This document shows positions 45,959-54,617 of a stretch of DNA of 64,000 nt, piece by piece; the first letter of the stretch is position 1, and every line of letters begins with the position of its first letter. The notes under the pieces were generated by a model, which made no database searches, was not told the origin of the DNA, and was given only the letters and a program-made list of their open reading frames with translations. The DNA lies in contig JAKASR010000008.1 in the NCBI GenBank assembly GCA_021818955.1, positions 54,720 to 118,719 on the forward strand. Direction: 5' to 3'. The stretch is from Acidobacteriota bacterium. GTDB taxonomy: Bacteria > Acidobacteriota > Terriglobia > Terriglobales > SCQP01. Position numbers and translations under genes: made by a program.

Positions 45959-47029
45959 TCAATCCGCGGGTTCGGCGTCGGCGACGCGCAGCAGGCCGGC
46001 GCCGGCAAAACCGTCGTGCTTGAGGGCGATTAAGGCTTCGGGCAATTGGCCGAAATTGAAGCGGGTAACGCGGGTGCGCACCGGAACGCGGGCAGCCTCG
46101 GCTAGGAAATCCATGCCATCCTGGCGGGTATTGTTGGCGACGGTGCGCACGACGCGTTCGCGATAGAGCAGGGGATAGGGCAAGGAGGGAATTGGCGACA
46201 TATGAATGCCGCCGAGCACCAGCGCGCCCCCGGGCGCGAGCGCCTCCAGCGCCGGAGGCACCAACTCACCGGCAGGAGCAAAAATAATAGATGCATCGAG
46301 TGGTACGGGGGGGGCGGCGGCGGCATCGCCCACCCAGGCGGCGCCCAATTCGGCGGCTAGGGCCTGGTGCCGCTCGCGGTCGCGGGTGCAGACGTAGACT
46401 TCGGCGCCACGGGCGCGGGCGAGTTGGATAGCGATGTGCGCGGCGGCGCCGAAACCGTACAAGCCCAACCGGACGCCGCTCCAGTCGGGGTTGCCGGCGG
46501 AGGCTGGATTTGCGCCGGCAGCCGCGGCGGCATTGAGCCCGGTCAGGCGCAGGGCGCGATATCCAATAATGCCGGCGCACAGCAGAGGCGCGGCCGATTC
46601 ATCGCTAAAGCCTTCCGGCAAAGGATAGGCAAAGCGGGCCGGAACGGTGGCGTACTCGGCATAGCCGCCGTTCACCGACCAGCCGGTGAAGGCGGCATGT
46701 TCACATAGGTTCTCTCGGCCGGAACGGCAATAGCGGCAGGTTCCGTCGGTGCGCTGCAACCAGGCAATGCCGACGCGCGCTCCCGGAGCGGGCGGGCGCA
46801 CGCCGGAGCCGGCGGAAACCACTTCGCCCACCACCTGATGACCGGGAACGATGGCGGGCAGTTTTTGCGGCAAATCGCCTTCGGCGACATGCAAATCGGT
46901 GCGGCACAAGGCGCAGACGCGCACTTTCACCAGGAGTTCGTCGGCGGCGGGAGACGGTTGGGGCAACTCCCGTAATTGCAAGGGGCGGGATTCAATCGGC
47001 GCGGGCCGCTCGACTACCCAGGCGCGCAT
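45959..47029 (-). CDS. Zinc-dependent medium-chain alcohol dehydrogenase
   Basis: NAD(P)-dependent MDR dehydrogenase of 356 aa. The catalytic zinc ligands are in CALCRTDLH (Cys37 region) and GHQVVGEV; the structural zinc loop CRYCRSGRENLC supplies the four-cysteine set. The Rossmann motif is LGLYGFGAAAHIAIQLA. This matches the family of zinc-dependent alcohol dehydrogenases with LAIVPGHQ-type sites (AdhP/AdhA-like). Unusually hydrophobic Ala/Gly-rich insert (AAAAGANPASAGNPDW) before the NAD domain. No partner gene indicates the alcohol used. Confidence 0.9.
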   Translation of the reverse strand: MRAWVVERPAPIESRPLQLRELPQPSPAADELLVKVRVCALCRTDLHVAEGDLPQKLPAIVPGHQVVGEVVSAGSGVRPPAPGARVGIAWLQRTDGTCRYCRSGRENLCEHAAFTGWSVNGGYAEYATVPARFAYPLPEGFSDESAAPLLCAGIIGYRALRLTGLNAAAAAGANPASAGNPDWSGVRLGLYGFGAAAHIAIQLARARGAEVYVCTRDRERHQALAAELGAAWVGDAAAAPPVPLDASIIFAPAGELVPPALEALAPGGALVLGGIHMSPIPSLPYPLLYRERVVRTVANNTRQDGMDFLAEAARVPVRTRVTRFNFGQLPEALIALKHDGFAGAGLLRVADAEPAD

Positions 47030-47104
47030 ATGAATAGTTTATATACTGCAATGCGGTTCCGGGCTGATTTGACTTAAGATCGAGTCGAATGAAAATTATA
47101 AGAA

Positions 47105-47131
47105 CGGCAGCGCCGTTGTACGGCGCTGCCG
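47105..47131 (-). terminator. Terminator of the pnt operon
   Basis: An 11-bp perfect stem (CGGCAGCGCCG with its complement) and a 5-base loop lie 24 bp beyond the pntB stop. On the minus strand the stem is followed by a T-rich run (TTCTTATAATTTTC). Confidence 0.85.
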
Positions 47132-47154
47132 GGAAGTGAAAACGAAGCCGGGCG

Positions 47155-48576
47155 TCAGCGAGCGGCGCTGGCGGCCTTGCCCACGCCTTCGGCTGTGAGC
47201 GCGCGCACGATGTCGCTGACAAAGGCCTTGGCGTCGCCGAACAGCATTAAGGTTTGATCCAGATAATAAAGCGGATTGTCGATGCCGGCGAAGCCGGGAT
47301 TCATGCTGCGCTTGATGACCATCACCGTGCGCGCCTGGTCCACTTCGATGACGGGCATGCCGTAAATCGGGCTGGATTGGTCGGTTTTGGCGGCGGGGTT
47401 GGTGACGTCGTTGGCGCCGATGACGAGCGCCACATCGGTTTGCGGCATGTCGGAGTTGGCATCGTCCATTTCCATCAGTTTGTCGTAGGGGACGTCGGCC
47501 TCGGCCAGCAGCACGTTCATGTGCCCGGGCATGCGGCCGGCGACAGGATGAATTGCGAAGCGCACATTCACGCCCTCGCGGGAAAGGATGTCAAACAGTT
47601 CGCGCACTTTATGCTGCGCTTGCGCGACCGCCATGCCGTAACCGGGCACGATTAACACCGAACTGGCCGAGGCGAGGATCGACGCGGCGTCTTCGGGGCT
47701 GGCGCTACGCACGGTGCGCTGCTCCTGGGCGCCCTTGGCGCTGACCTGGAGCTGGCCAAAGGCGCCGAACAGCACATTAGTGAACGATCGGTTCATCGCC
47801 TTGCACATAATGACGGAAAGGATGAAGCCGGAAGAGCCGTCGAGCGCGCCGGCGACCACCAGCACCTTGGAGTTGAGCACGAAGCCGAGCAGGGCGGCGG
47901 AAAGGCCGACGTAAGAGTTCAACAGCGAGATGACGGTGGGCATGTCGGCGCCGCCTATGGGCATGACCAGCATCACGCCAAACAGCAGCGAAATCACCAC
48001 CATGACGGGGAACAGGAAGGAGAATGCGGGGTGGACGATCAGCAGCAGCGCCAGCACCACCGCAGTACCCAACACCGAGAGGCTGAAATAATTTTGCCCT
48101 TTATAGACGATAGGGCGCTGCGGCAGCCATTCCTGCAACTTGCCGGCGGCGATCAAGCTGCCCGTCAAGCTGAGGCTGCCGATAATGACTTCCAGCGCGA
48201 TCTCGGTCATCTTGAAGGCGGTGAGTTGATGCTGCCCCAAGTCCACGTAAAATTCCGAGATGCCGATCACCGCGGCGGCGAGTGCGCCGAAGGCGTGGCT
48301 CATGGCGGTCCGTTGCGGCACCGCGGTCATCTTGACCAGGCCGAGGGGAATGCCGATGATCAGGCCGATGCCCAGCGCCAGCAGGATCCAGTGAAATTGG
48401 TGCAGGCGGGGATCTTCAAAAGTGGTGATCACCGCCAGGCCGGCGCTGATTTCGCCGATCAACACCCCGCGCCGGGCGGTCGCGGGAGAGTTTAGCCATT
48501 TCAGCGAAAGGATAAAACCGATAACGGCGAATACGTAAACGAAATTCGCCAGGGTCTGGGCAGCCGCGGCATTCAT
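47155..48576 (-). CDS. pntB: NAD(P) transhydrogenase subunit beta
   Basis: Membrane and NADP(H)-binding subunit of proton-translocating transhydrogenase, which drives NADPH formation from NADH with the proton gradient. The N-terminal 260 residues hold about nine helices, and the C-terminal domain III shows the NADP-binding fold: VLIVPGYGMAVAQAQHKVRE, FAIHPVAGRMPGHMNVLLAE, ALVIGANDVTNPAA and VIKRSMNPGFAGIDNPL. All are signature segments. The length of 473 aa is typical. Its start overlaps the pntAB stop by four bases. Confidence 0.96.
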   Translation of the reverse strand: MNAAAAQTLANFVYVFAVIGFILSLKWLNSPATARRGVLIGEISAGLAVITTFEDPRLHQFHWILLALGIGLIIGIPLGLVKMTAVPQRTAMSHAFGALAAAVIGISEFYVDLGQHQLTAFKMTEIALEVIIGSLSLTGSLIAAGKLQEWLPQRPIVYKGQNYFSLSVLGTAVVLALLLIVHPAFSFLFPVMVVISLLFGVMLVMPIGGADMPTVISLLNSYVGLSAALLGFVLNSKVLVVAGALDGSSGFILSVIMCKAMNRSFTNVLFGAFGQLQVSAKGAQEQRTVRSASPEDAASILASASSVLIVPGYGMAVAQAQHKVRELFDILSREGVNVRFAIHPVAGRMPGHMNVLLAEADVPYDKLMEMDDANSDMPQTDVALVIGANDVTNPAAKTDQSSPIYGMPVIEVDQARTVMVIKRSMNPGFAGIDNPLYYLDQTLMLFGDAKAFVSDIVRALTAEGVGKAASAAR

Positions 48577-48872
48577 GATTTTTTCCGCCCGCTGGTGGAT
48601 TTGAACATGCGTAACATGCGATCGGTGATGAGAAAACCGCCGATCATGTTGCTGAAAGCGGCGGCGACGGCGACAGCGCCCAGCAGGATGGATAAGGGGG
48701 TTTTGGCCTCGCCGCAGATAATGATGCCCGCCACCACGACAATAGCGTCGAGGGCGTTGGTGAGCGACATCAGCGGAGTGTGCAACAGCGGTGAGACGCG
48801 CCGGATGACTTCGAAGCCGAGGAAACCGGCAAGTACGAACACGAAGAGGTTTTCAATAAATCCCGGAGGCAT
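48573..48872 (-). CDS. pntAB: NAD(P) transhydrogenase subunit alpha part 2
   Basis: Small membrane subunit of 99 aa with three helices (LFVFVLAGFLGFEVI, LDAIVVVAGIIICG, LLGAVAVAAAFSNMIGGFLI) and the conserved HTPLMSLTNA. It corresponds to the C-terminal domain of the longer PntA of Escherichia coli; the split into AA and AB is the Rhodospirillum-type arrangement. It starts 18 bp after pntAA and overlaps pntB. Confidence 0.95.
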   Translation of the reverse strand: MPPGFIENLFVFVLAGFLGFEVIRRVSPLLHTPLMSLTNALDAIVVVAGIIICGEAKTPLSILLGAVAVAAAFSNMIGGFLITDRMLRMFKSTSGRKKS

Positions 48873-48890
48873 GGTCAGGTTCCTTGCTCG

Positions 48891-50060
48891 TCAAGCTTGG
48901 GCGGCCGCGGCGGGCAGCTTGTAGAAATCACGCACCCGCGACTGCACGATTTCTCTGCCGCGGGCCAGCACCGTATCCGCGGCAATCTGATCGTTCCAAT
49001 CCGGCTCCTTGCGGCCGCCCTTGAACAGGAGCCCGAGATAATTGGCCAGGTTGCGGGCGTAGAGCTGGCTGGCATGATAGGGGACGGTGCCGGCGAGGTT
49101 GATGAGGCCGATCAGGTGGACGCCGTTGACCTCGGCGATGCGTCCGCTCTGGGTCAACTCGCAGTTGCCGCCGCGCTCGGCGGCCATATCCACGATCACT
49201 GAGCCGGGCGCCATCGCCTCGACCATGGCGCGGGTGACCAGCACCGGCGCCTTCTGGCCCGGCACCACCGCCGTGGTAATCACCACATCGCTTTCCGCGA
49301 CCGTTTTGTGCAGCAGTTCGCGCTGCTTCTGGTAAAAAGTTTCGTCCTGCTGCTTGGCGTAGCCGCGCGCGTCTTCGGAATTTTGCGTATCCAGCGGCAG
49401 CTCGACAAACCGGGCGCCCAGGCTTTGCACCTGCTCTTTGACCGCGGGCCGCAGATCGTAGGCGGAAATCACCGCGCCCAACCGTTTGGCGGTGGCAATC
49501 GCCTGCAGGCCGGCAACCCCGGCGCCTATGACCAGCACGCGGGCTGGCGTGACCGTGCCGGCGGCGGTGGTGAACATGGGCAACAGGCGGGGCAGTTGGT
49601 TGGCGGCCAGGATCACGGCTTTATAGCCGGCGATGGTAGCCATGGAGGAAAGCACATCCATGCTCTGCGCGCGGGTGATGCGTGGCATCAGTTCGAGCGC
49701 CAGTGCCGTGGCCCCGGTCGCCGCCACGGCCTGCACCGTCTTGAGATCGCCCAATGGACGGAAAAAGCCAACCCAGTACTGGCCGGGACGAATCTGCCGC
49801 AAGTCTTCGCCGCCAGTGCGATCGTTAGCGCCGGGACAGAGCACCTGGGTGATAATCTCCGCCTGCTGGAAGACATCGGCGCGGGAGCCCAGGCGGGCGC
49901 CCTTGGCGGTGAATGCCTCGTCGGTATAGCCGGCGGCCAGGCCGGCGCCGGCTTCCACTACGAATTCGAAACCCGCTTTGATCATGGCGGGCAGCACGGA
50001 AGGCACCCAGGCTACCCTGGCCTCGCCGGGATAAACTTCCTTGGGAACACCGATAATCAT
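48891..50060 (-). CDS. pntAA: NAD(P) transhydrogenase subunit alpha part 1
   Basis: Soluble NAD(H)-binding subunit of 389 aa. The start GVPKEVYPGEARVAWVP, the alanine-dehydrogenase-like core and the Rossmann motif VIGAGVAGLQAIATAKRLGA are clear, as is the RQD-like loop region (YAKQQDETFYQKQR) used for nucleotide handling. I start it at ATG 50060, where family alignments begin and a GAGG lies eight to eleven bases upstream; a longer frame adds ten residues. First gene of the operon. Confidence 0.95.
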   Translation of the reverse strand: MIIGVPKEVYPGEARVAWVPSVLPAMIKAGFEFVVEAGAGLAAGYTDEAFTAKGARLGSRADVFQQAEIITQVLCPGANDRTGGEDLRQIRPGQYWVGFFRPLGDLKTVQAVAATGATALALELMPRITRAQSMDVLSSMATIAGYKAVILAANQLPRLLPMFTTAAGTVTPARVLVIGAGVAGLQAIATAKRLGAVISAYDLRPAVKEQVQSLGARFVELPLDTQNSEDARGYAKQQDETFYQKQRELLHKTVAESDVVITTAVVPGQKAPVLVTRAMVEAMAPGSVIVDMAAERGGNCELTQSGRIAEVNGVHLIGLINLAGTVPYHASQLYARNLANYLGLLFKGGRKEPDWNDQIAADTVLARGREIVQSRVRDFYKLPAAAAQA

Positions 50061-50422
50061 GAGCAAACCTCGCCACGAAAAGACTGCCAAAGTAAATTAT
50101 GAGGGTATCGTCCGGCGGGGAAGGCGCCGGCGAAGGTGAATGGGAGCGGCTGGATTGACCGGCTAGCTACCGCGGATTGATTGGCCCCAAGCATGCAATA
50201 CGGTGCCCGCGGCGCTGGCGTTTCTTCGCCTTACTACCGCAGAGCAAAGCAAAGCATACTAATAAAAGCGGGCGCTGCCAAGCTGCACTTCCCCATCCAC
50301 AAGTCGGGCAGGATAATATAGTTGTAGCTCGGCTTGCGTGACGACAGCATCATGCCGGGCGCGATTTCAGGCGCAAATAGCGCGCCCTTCCGCCAACTCG
50401 GCGGCCCGTGCAAGGAGTTCCA
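50061..50422. other. 362-bp divergent intergenic region
   Basis: Promoter space between pntAA (minus) and secG (plus). An AT-rich patch (GATAATATAG near 50312) could be a -10 region for secG but has no convincing -35. An open frame antisense to secG and the next gene extends into this region and has no recognisable domain. Nothing else is seen. Confidence 0.5.
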
Positions 50423-50731
50423 TTGGAAACTATCATCGTAATTATTCATGTGCTGGTGAGTTTGTTTTTGATCACGGTCATACTGTTGCAAAGCGGCCAG
50501 GCTGGCGACTTGGCATCGGCCTTCGGCGGGATGGGCAGCCAGACGGCTTTCGGACCGCGGGGCGCGCAAACCGTGCTGGGCAAAGCCACGATTGTCTGCG
50601 CGGTGATTTTTATGCTGACGAGCATCACTTTGGCGATCATGGCCACCCGCAGCCGCGGCGGTAACATCGGCTCGGTGCTGAACACCAAGACCATGCAACA
50701 CTCCGCGCCAGCGAAGCCCGCCAAGCCGTAA
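50423..50731 (+). CDS. secG: Preprotein translocase subunit SecG
   Basis: Accessory membrane subunit of the SecYEG channel. Two helices ([20 protein letters not shown] and [20 protein letters not shown]) flank the conserved loop [25 protein letters not shown] (split motif QSGQAGDL and [10 protein letters not shown]). The start is a TTG at 50423, with AAGGAG five bases upstream; the GTG at 50408 has no ribosome site and would add five residues. The product is 102 aa, typical for the family. An MBL hydrolase gene follows after 18 bp. Confidence 0.93.
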   Translation: METIIVIIHVLVSLFLITVILLQSGQAGDLASAFGGMGSQTAFGPRGAQTVLGKATIVCAVIFMLTSITLAIMATRSRGGNIGSVLNTKTMQHSAPAKPAKP

Positions 50732-50749
50732 TTCCCTGCACGCGACTCT

Positions 50750-51394
50750 ATGTTGCGGATCACGTTTCCAGTCGGGCCGCTGGCTTGTAACTGTTCCATT
50801 GTTGCCGATGAGACAACGCGTGAGGCGTTGATCATCGATCCCGGCGATGAAATTGACGACATCCTGCGCCGGATGCGCGAAGCCGGACTTTCGCCGCGCG
50901 CCATTGCCATCACTCACGCCCATATCGACCACATCGGCGGCGCGGCGCGCCTGAAGGCGGCCACCGGCGCGCCAGTGGCGCTGCACGCCGGCGATCTTCC
51001 TCTTTACGATCAACTGGACTGGCAGGCGGAATGGCTGGGCGTTCCACCGCCGCCGCGCGCCGCCATCGACCAGGGTTTGCGCGAAACGGAACCGCTGCGG
51101 CTGGGCGGCCTGCAATTTGAGGTGCTGGAAACCCCCGGCCATACCCCAGGCAGCATTTGCCTCTATGTCCCTGCCGAAGCCCATCTGTTTGCCGGCGACA
51201 CCCTGTTCGCGGGCAGCGTGGGGCGCACCGATCTGCCCGGCGGCGACGGTCGGCAATTGCTGCATTCGCTGCATAGCAAATTATTGGAGTTGCCCGATGC
51301 TACCCAGGTGATTCCCGGACATGGGCCGGAAACCTCGATTGGCCGTGAGCGGAAGAGCAATCCATTTCTCAATGGCAAGGTTCGCCTGATCTGA
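50750..51394 (+). CDS. MBL-fold hydrolase, glyoxalase II-like
   Basis: Cytoplasmic metallohydrolase of 214 aa. The binuclear metal motif is THAHIDHIGG (His56, His58, Asp60, His61), with further ligands in ETPGHTPGS, FAGDTLFAGSVGR and VIPGHGPETS. This pattern is that of the YcbL/glyoxalase-II-like proteins that often lie next to housekeeping genes. A thioester or lactone is the likely substrate class. Probably cotranscribed with secG. Confidence 0.88.
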   Translation: MLRITFPVGPLACNCSIVADETTREALIIDPGDEIDDILRRMREAGLSPRAIAITHAHIDHIGGAARLKAATGAPVALHAGDLPLYDQLDWQAEWLGVPPPPRAAIDQGLRETEPLRLGGLQFEVLETPGHTPGSICLYVPAEAHLFAGDTLFAGSVGRTDLPGGDGRQLLHSLHSKLLELPDATQVIPGHGPETSIGRERKSNPFLNGKVRLI

Positions 51395-51566
51395 GTGCGA
51401 TCCGCATTGATACAACGCCCCGATGCGATGCGAGGGCACTGCAGGCCGTTTACAGGCGCGGGACCTCGGCCGTCGTTAATGCTTAGGGTTTTCCTCGCGT
51501 CGATTGCCCGCTTTCCGCCTATCAGGCGAAAAAAAAGGGGCGCGAATGCCGGGTTTGGGATCAAGC

Positions 51567-51950
51567 CTACTCCAGCTTGACCTGTCCATATTCCAGTAAA
51601 GTGACCAGCAGCACCCCTCCGCAGATATTGCCCAGAGTTGCCGGCGTCAGCCATTGCAAATAGTCGCCCAAGGTTAATTGATGGCTTACGGCCGCCGCCA
51701 GAACCTCTCCACTGGCGGCAATGCAGTGTGCAAAATTGCCTAACTGGATTAAAGCTGTCAAGGCCCAGATCAAAGCGACCGATCCGGTAATGGAATGGCT
51801 GCCGCTAACCAGCCATGCGGCGCGCGCCAGTTCATGCCGCACGTTGCGAGAGTCCTGCTCGTAAATATCGATTGCGGTCGGCCGCTCCAAGGCACGTTGC
51901 GGAGGAGGCAAGTCTTCATGGATTTCGCGATTTTGCTTGCCTTTCCTCAT
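51567..51950 (-). pseudogene. Formate/nitrite transporter gene with an internal in-frame deletion
   Basis: A 127-codon frame that joins an FNT-type N-terminus (RPTAIDIYEQDSRNVRHELA, residues 23-42) to the last third of an FNT channel (ALIQLGNFAHCIAASGEVLA, then WLTPATLGNICGGVLL and LLEYGQV). FNT channels are about 260-290 aa with six helices; roughly 140-150 residues, including helices 1-4 and the central histidine loop, are missing. The reading frame is intact and ends at a normal place. It cannot form the usual pore. A genomic deletion is the simplest explanation; an assembly artefact is possible. Confidence 0.65.
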
Positions 51951-52171
51951 GCGGCTGGCCCGGATAAAGACAGACTTGATCTACCTGGTTGATTAAGATG
52001 TTCCAAGCGGTAATTCCGCCAAGATCAGACACCCGATGGCGGGCGTTGCAACCGTGTGGGTTTTCAGCAAAATCTGCCGAACGAAGAATTTTGCTGTCTC
52101 CCTGTCAAGGGTTAGCTGCTAATGTAAACAATTCCGCCAGCGGGATATGCCGCGGCGCTAGGGAGAAGAAC

Positions 52172-53521
52172 ATGCGTTGGAGTCTGGCATTCGCGATTGT
52201 CACGGCCACATGGCTGCCGGTTGCGGCAGTCCTGCCGAAGCAAGCAACCCTGCCCATATTGCATCCGAGCGGTCCACTGCGGCTGACCCACAGCGCCCGT
52301 ATTGCGCCGGGCACCTATCGCATTCCTGCCGGCCGCGGGCAAGCGGCCATTGTGCTGGATGGCGATCACCTGCGGCTGGATTTGCGGGGAGTGGTCATTG
52401 AAAGCGGCATGGCGGATGCGGCCAAGCGGCAGGGCATTGGCATTCTCGCCGAAGGCCATCACGACCTGACCATCATCGGCGGCGCCATTCACGGCTACCG
52501 GTTCAATTTTGCCTGCCGGCAATGCGCTCATTTGCAGGTCGCGGATACCAATCTCGACGGCAGCCGGGCGCAGCGGCTACTATCGACCGCAACGCATTTT
52601 GACGCGCGCGATTGGGTGGACATTTTCCACCTGCGCGCCTGGCGCAGCTATGGGGCGGGGATGTGGCTGGAAAACGTCCGCCAAGCCTGGATTCACGGCG
52701 TCCATGCCGAGGCGGGGCAGAATGGCATTCTGCTGGTGTTCTCGCGGCATGTGACGCTGGCGGGCAATCATGTATCCCATAATTCGGGCTGGGGAATCGG
52801 GCTGTTTGATTCGTCGCGCAATCTAATCGTGCGTAACCGCGCCGACTGGGACGTGCGCTGCGAAGGCCGCACCTATTCCGCCGGCTGCGATTCGGCGGGC
52901 CTGCTGCTGATGGAGGGCAGCAACGAAAATCGTATTCTGCACAATCGCCTGCGGCACTCGGGCGACGGCTTGTTTCTCACCCGGGCGCGCAGCGGGCGGC
53001 CGAGCGACCGCAACCTGATGGCCTATAACGATGCCAGTGATTCGCCGCACAATGCGTTTGAATGCACCTTCAGCCGCGGCAATGAATTTATTGGCAACCT
53101 GGCCAACGGCAGCGATTATGGTTTCTGGCTGGGATTTTCGCGCGGGCTGTTGCTGGCTTCCAACCGCGCCGACGGCAACCGGCACGACGGCGTGGCGATC
53201 GAGCATGGCCGGCAAAATCAATTGCTTTACAACTATTTCTATAACAACGGCCATGCCGGGGTGCGGCTTTTTCGCCGTCCGCCTTCCGCGGTACGCAGCC
53301 GCGATTATCTGATTGCCGGCAACCATTTCCGTGGCAACCAGGCGGGGATCATCCTCAGCCAGACCAGCAGCGTGCTGCTCGAAGCGAACCGCTTCACCGA
53401 TAACCATGTCGCAATACGCTTGGACGCGGGCGAACCCGCGCCCGAAGCGCGTAGCAACCTCTTTAAAGGAATGTCGCAGCTTCAGCTCGCGCGCAAAGCC
53501 CGGGTCACGCGGGTGCAATAA
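52172..53521 (+). CDS. Exported right-handed beta-helix (NosD/CASH-like) protein
   Basis: Secreted protein of 449 aa. The start at ATG 52172 has GGGAGAAG eight bases upstream and opens a signal peptide (WSLAFAIVTATWLPVAAV); a longer frame before it lacks export features. The body is a parallel beta-helix with recurrent Asn-rich coils (HVTLAGNHVSHNSGWGIGLF, NLIVRNRADWDV, NENRILHNRLRHSGDGLFL, NQLLYNYFYNNGHAGVRL), as in NosD and carbohydrate-binding or polysaccharide-lyase helices. No catalytic set of a known polysaccharide lyase is obvious. It probably binds or cleaves a surface polysaccharide. Lone gene. Confidence 0.8.
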   Translation: MRWSLAFAIVTATWLPVAAVLPKQATLPILHPSGPLRLTHSARIAPGTYRIPAGRGQAAIVLDGDHLRLDLRGVVIESGMADAAKRQGIGILAEGHHDLTIIGGAIHGYRFNFACRQCAHLQVADTNLDGSRAQRLLSTATHFDARDWVDIFHLRAWRSYGAGMWLENVRQAWIHGVHAEAGQNGILLVFSRHVTLAGNHVSHNSGWGIGLFDSSRNLIVRNRADWDVRCEGRTYSAGCDSAGLLLMEGSNENRILHNRLRHSGDGLFLTRARSGRPSDRNLMAYNDASDSPHNAFECTFSRGNEFIGNLANGSDYGFWLGFSRGLLLASNRADGNRHDGVAIEHGRQNQLLYNYFYNNGHAGVRLFRRPPSAVRSRDYLIAGNHFRGNQAGIILSQTSSVLLEANRFTDNHVAIRLDAGEPAPEARSNLFKGMSQLQLARKARVTRVQ

Positions 53522-53552
53522 AAGCTTGCAGCGATCAGCTTTTAGCCGGCAT

Positions 53553-53601
53553 GCAGCCTAACGGGGGGACTTAACGGCAGCCTAATGGGCGGACTTAACG
53601 G
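53553..53601. repeat. 24-bp tandem duplication at the 3' end of the hydrolase gene
   Basis: Two adjacent copies of a 24-bp unit (53553-53576 and 53577-53600) differ at two positions. The second copy encodes the last residues and stop of the minus-strand hydrolase; the first is its untranslated echo. Confidence 0.8.
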
Positions 53602-54481
53602 GCTGTTCGCGCAGGATGCGCATGGTCGGCATGCCCTGGGGCGCGGCGGGCGTTTGGTGGGTGAGGTGGGCGTCAAGATAGAACTGCCGCATCCACGCAA
53701 CGTAACTATCGCCGGCATCGAGTACCAGATGGGCCTGGGTGCCATCCGGCACAACCTGTTGGAATTTGGGGGCGGATGCGGACGCGTAGACGGCTTGGGA
53801 AAGTGCGGCGGGTAAATCCTGATCGCGCGTGCCGTACAGGATCAGCTTGGGACCGGAGTAGCGGCGCACGTCATTTATTGTGGAAGCAGGCTCAGGGAGG
53901 AACCAGCCGCCGAGCGGCAGAATGGAGTCGCCCCAGGCGCGGAAGCTGGGGAAGGGCGATTCCAGCACGAGCGCGCCTACTGCGGGATGCCTGGCCGCTA
54001 GCCAAGCGGCGACGGCGCTGCCCAATTCGTCGCCATCGAGCACGATGCGAGCGGGCGGCAGGTGCAATTGCCGCACGGCGTATTGATAGACCGCCTCGCC
54101 ATCGGTAAAAATGCTGTTGAGCGAAGCTTGCCCGCCGCTTTTTCCATAGCCGCTATAGTCGGCCATGAGAACGTTCGAATCCAGAGCGCGAAACCGCAGG
54201 ACGCGCTCATCCTGATCGGTAATATTGCCGGCGCGGGAATGGAAAAACACTACCGTGCGCTGCGCCTGCCAGGCGGGAATCCACCAGGCATCGAGATGAT
54301 TGCCATCAGGTTCGGGAATACTGAGATCCTGGCCGTGCAGCATCGCCAGTTCGCTCCAGTCGCCCTGCGGATAATGGGCGGGAGCCAGCAGCCGGGAGCG
54401 CATTTCTACGCGTAAAAAAACAAAATAAATCGCGGCGAGGATCAGCACCGCGATAACCGAATTCCGCAACAGCCGGACCAT
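53582..54481 (-). CDS. Membrane-anchored alpha/beta-hydrolase-fold protein lacking the nucleophile serine
   Basis: Protein of 299 aa of the Bem46/ABHD13-like branch. An N-terminal helix (SVIAVLILAAIYFVFL, residues 8-23) anchors it. The fold is clear: VVFFHSRAGNI (oxyanion-side loop), SNVLMADYSGYGKSGG, and LYGTRDQDLP with the acid Asp. The nucleophile elbow, which should read G-x-S-x-G, is GDELG (Gly150-Asp-Glu152-Leu-Gly154), so Glu replaces Ser. The distal His is present in GTQAH. Loss of only the nucleophile points to a non-hydrolytic role such as binding or regulation. It is divergent from PPDK. The last codons come from a tandem 24-bp repeat. Confidence 0.8.
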   Translation of the reverse strand: MVRLLRNSVIAVLILAAIYFVFLRVEMRSRLLAPAHYPQGDWSELAMLHGQDLSIPEPDGNHLDAWWIPAWQAQRTVVFFHSRAGNITDQDERVLRFRALDSNVLMADYSGYGKSGGQASLNSIFTDGEAVYQYAVRQLHLPPARIVLDGDELGSAVAAWLAARHPAVGALVLESPFPSFRAWGDSILPLGGWFLPEPASTINDVRRYSGPKLILYGTRDQDLPAALSQAVYASASAPKFQQVVPDGTQAHLVLDAGDSYVAWMRQFYLDAHLTHQTPAAPQGMPTMRILREQPVKSAH

Positions 54482-54617
54482 TGGATTCAGTATAGCCGTT
54501 TACGAAACGGGCGGCGGGCCGGCGTCTCAGCCGCCACGACCCTGTTATCCTGATCTTTTCCGCCGAGGCGCTGCGCGCAAGGGGCGGTAAAACCGATCGA
54601 TCCGAGAAAGGTGTGGC

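Noticed and set aside
50234..51274. 346-codon minus-strand open frame across secG and the MBL gene
   Set aside because: Both plus-strand genes are well supported by motifs; the antisense frame has none.
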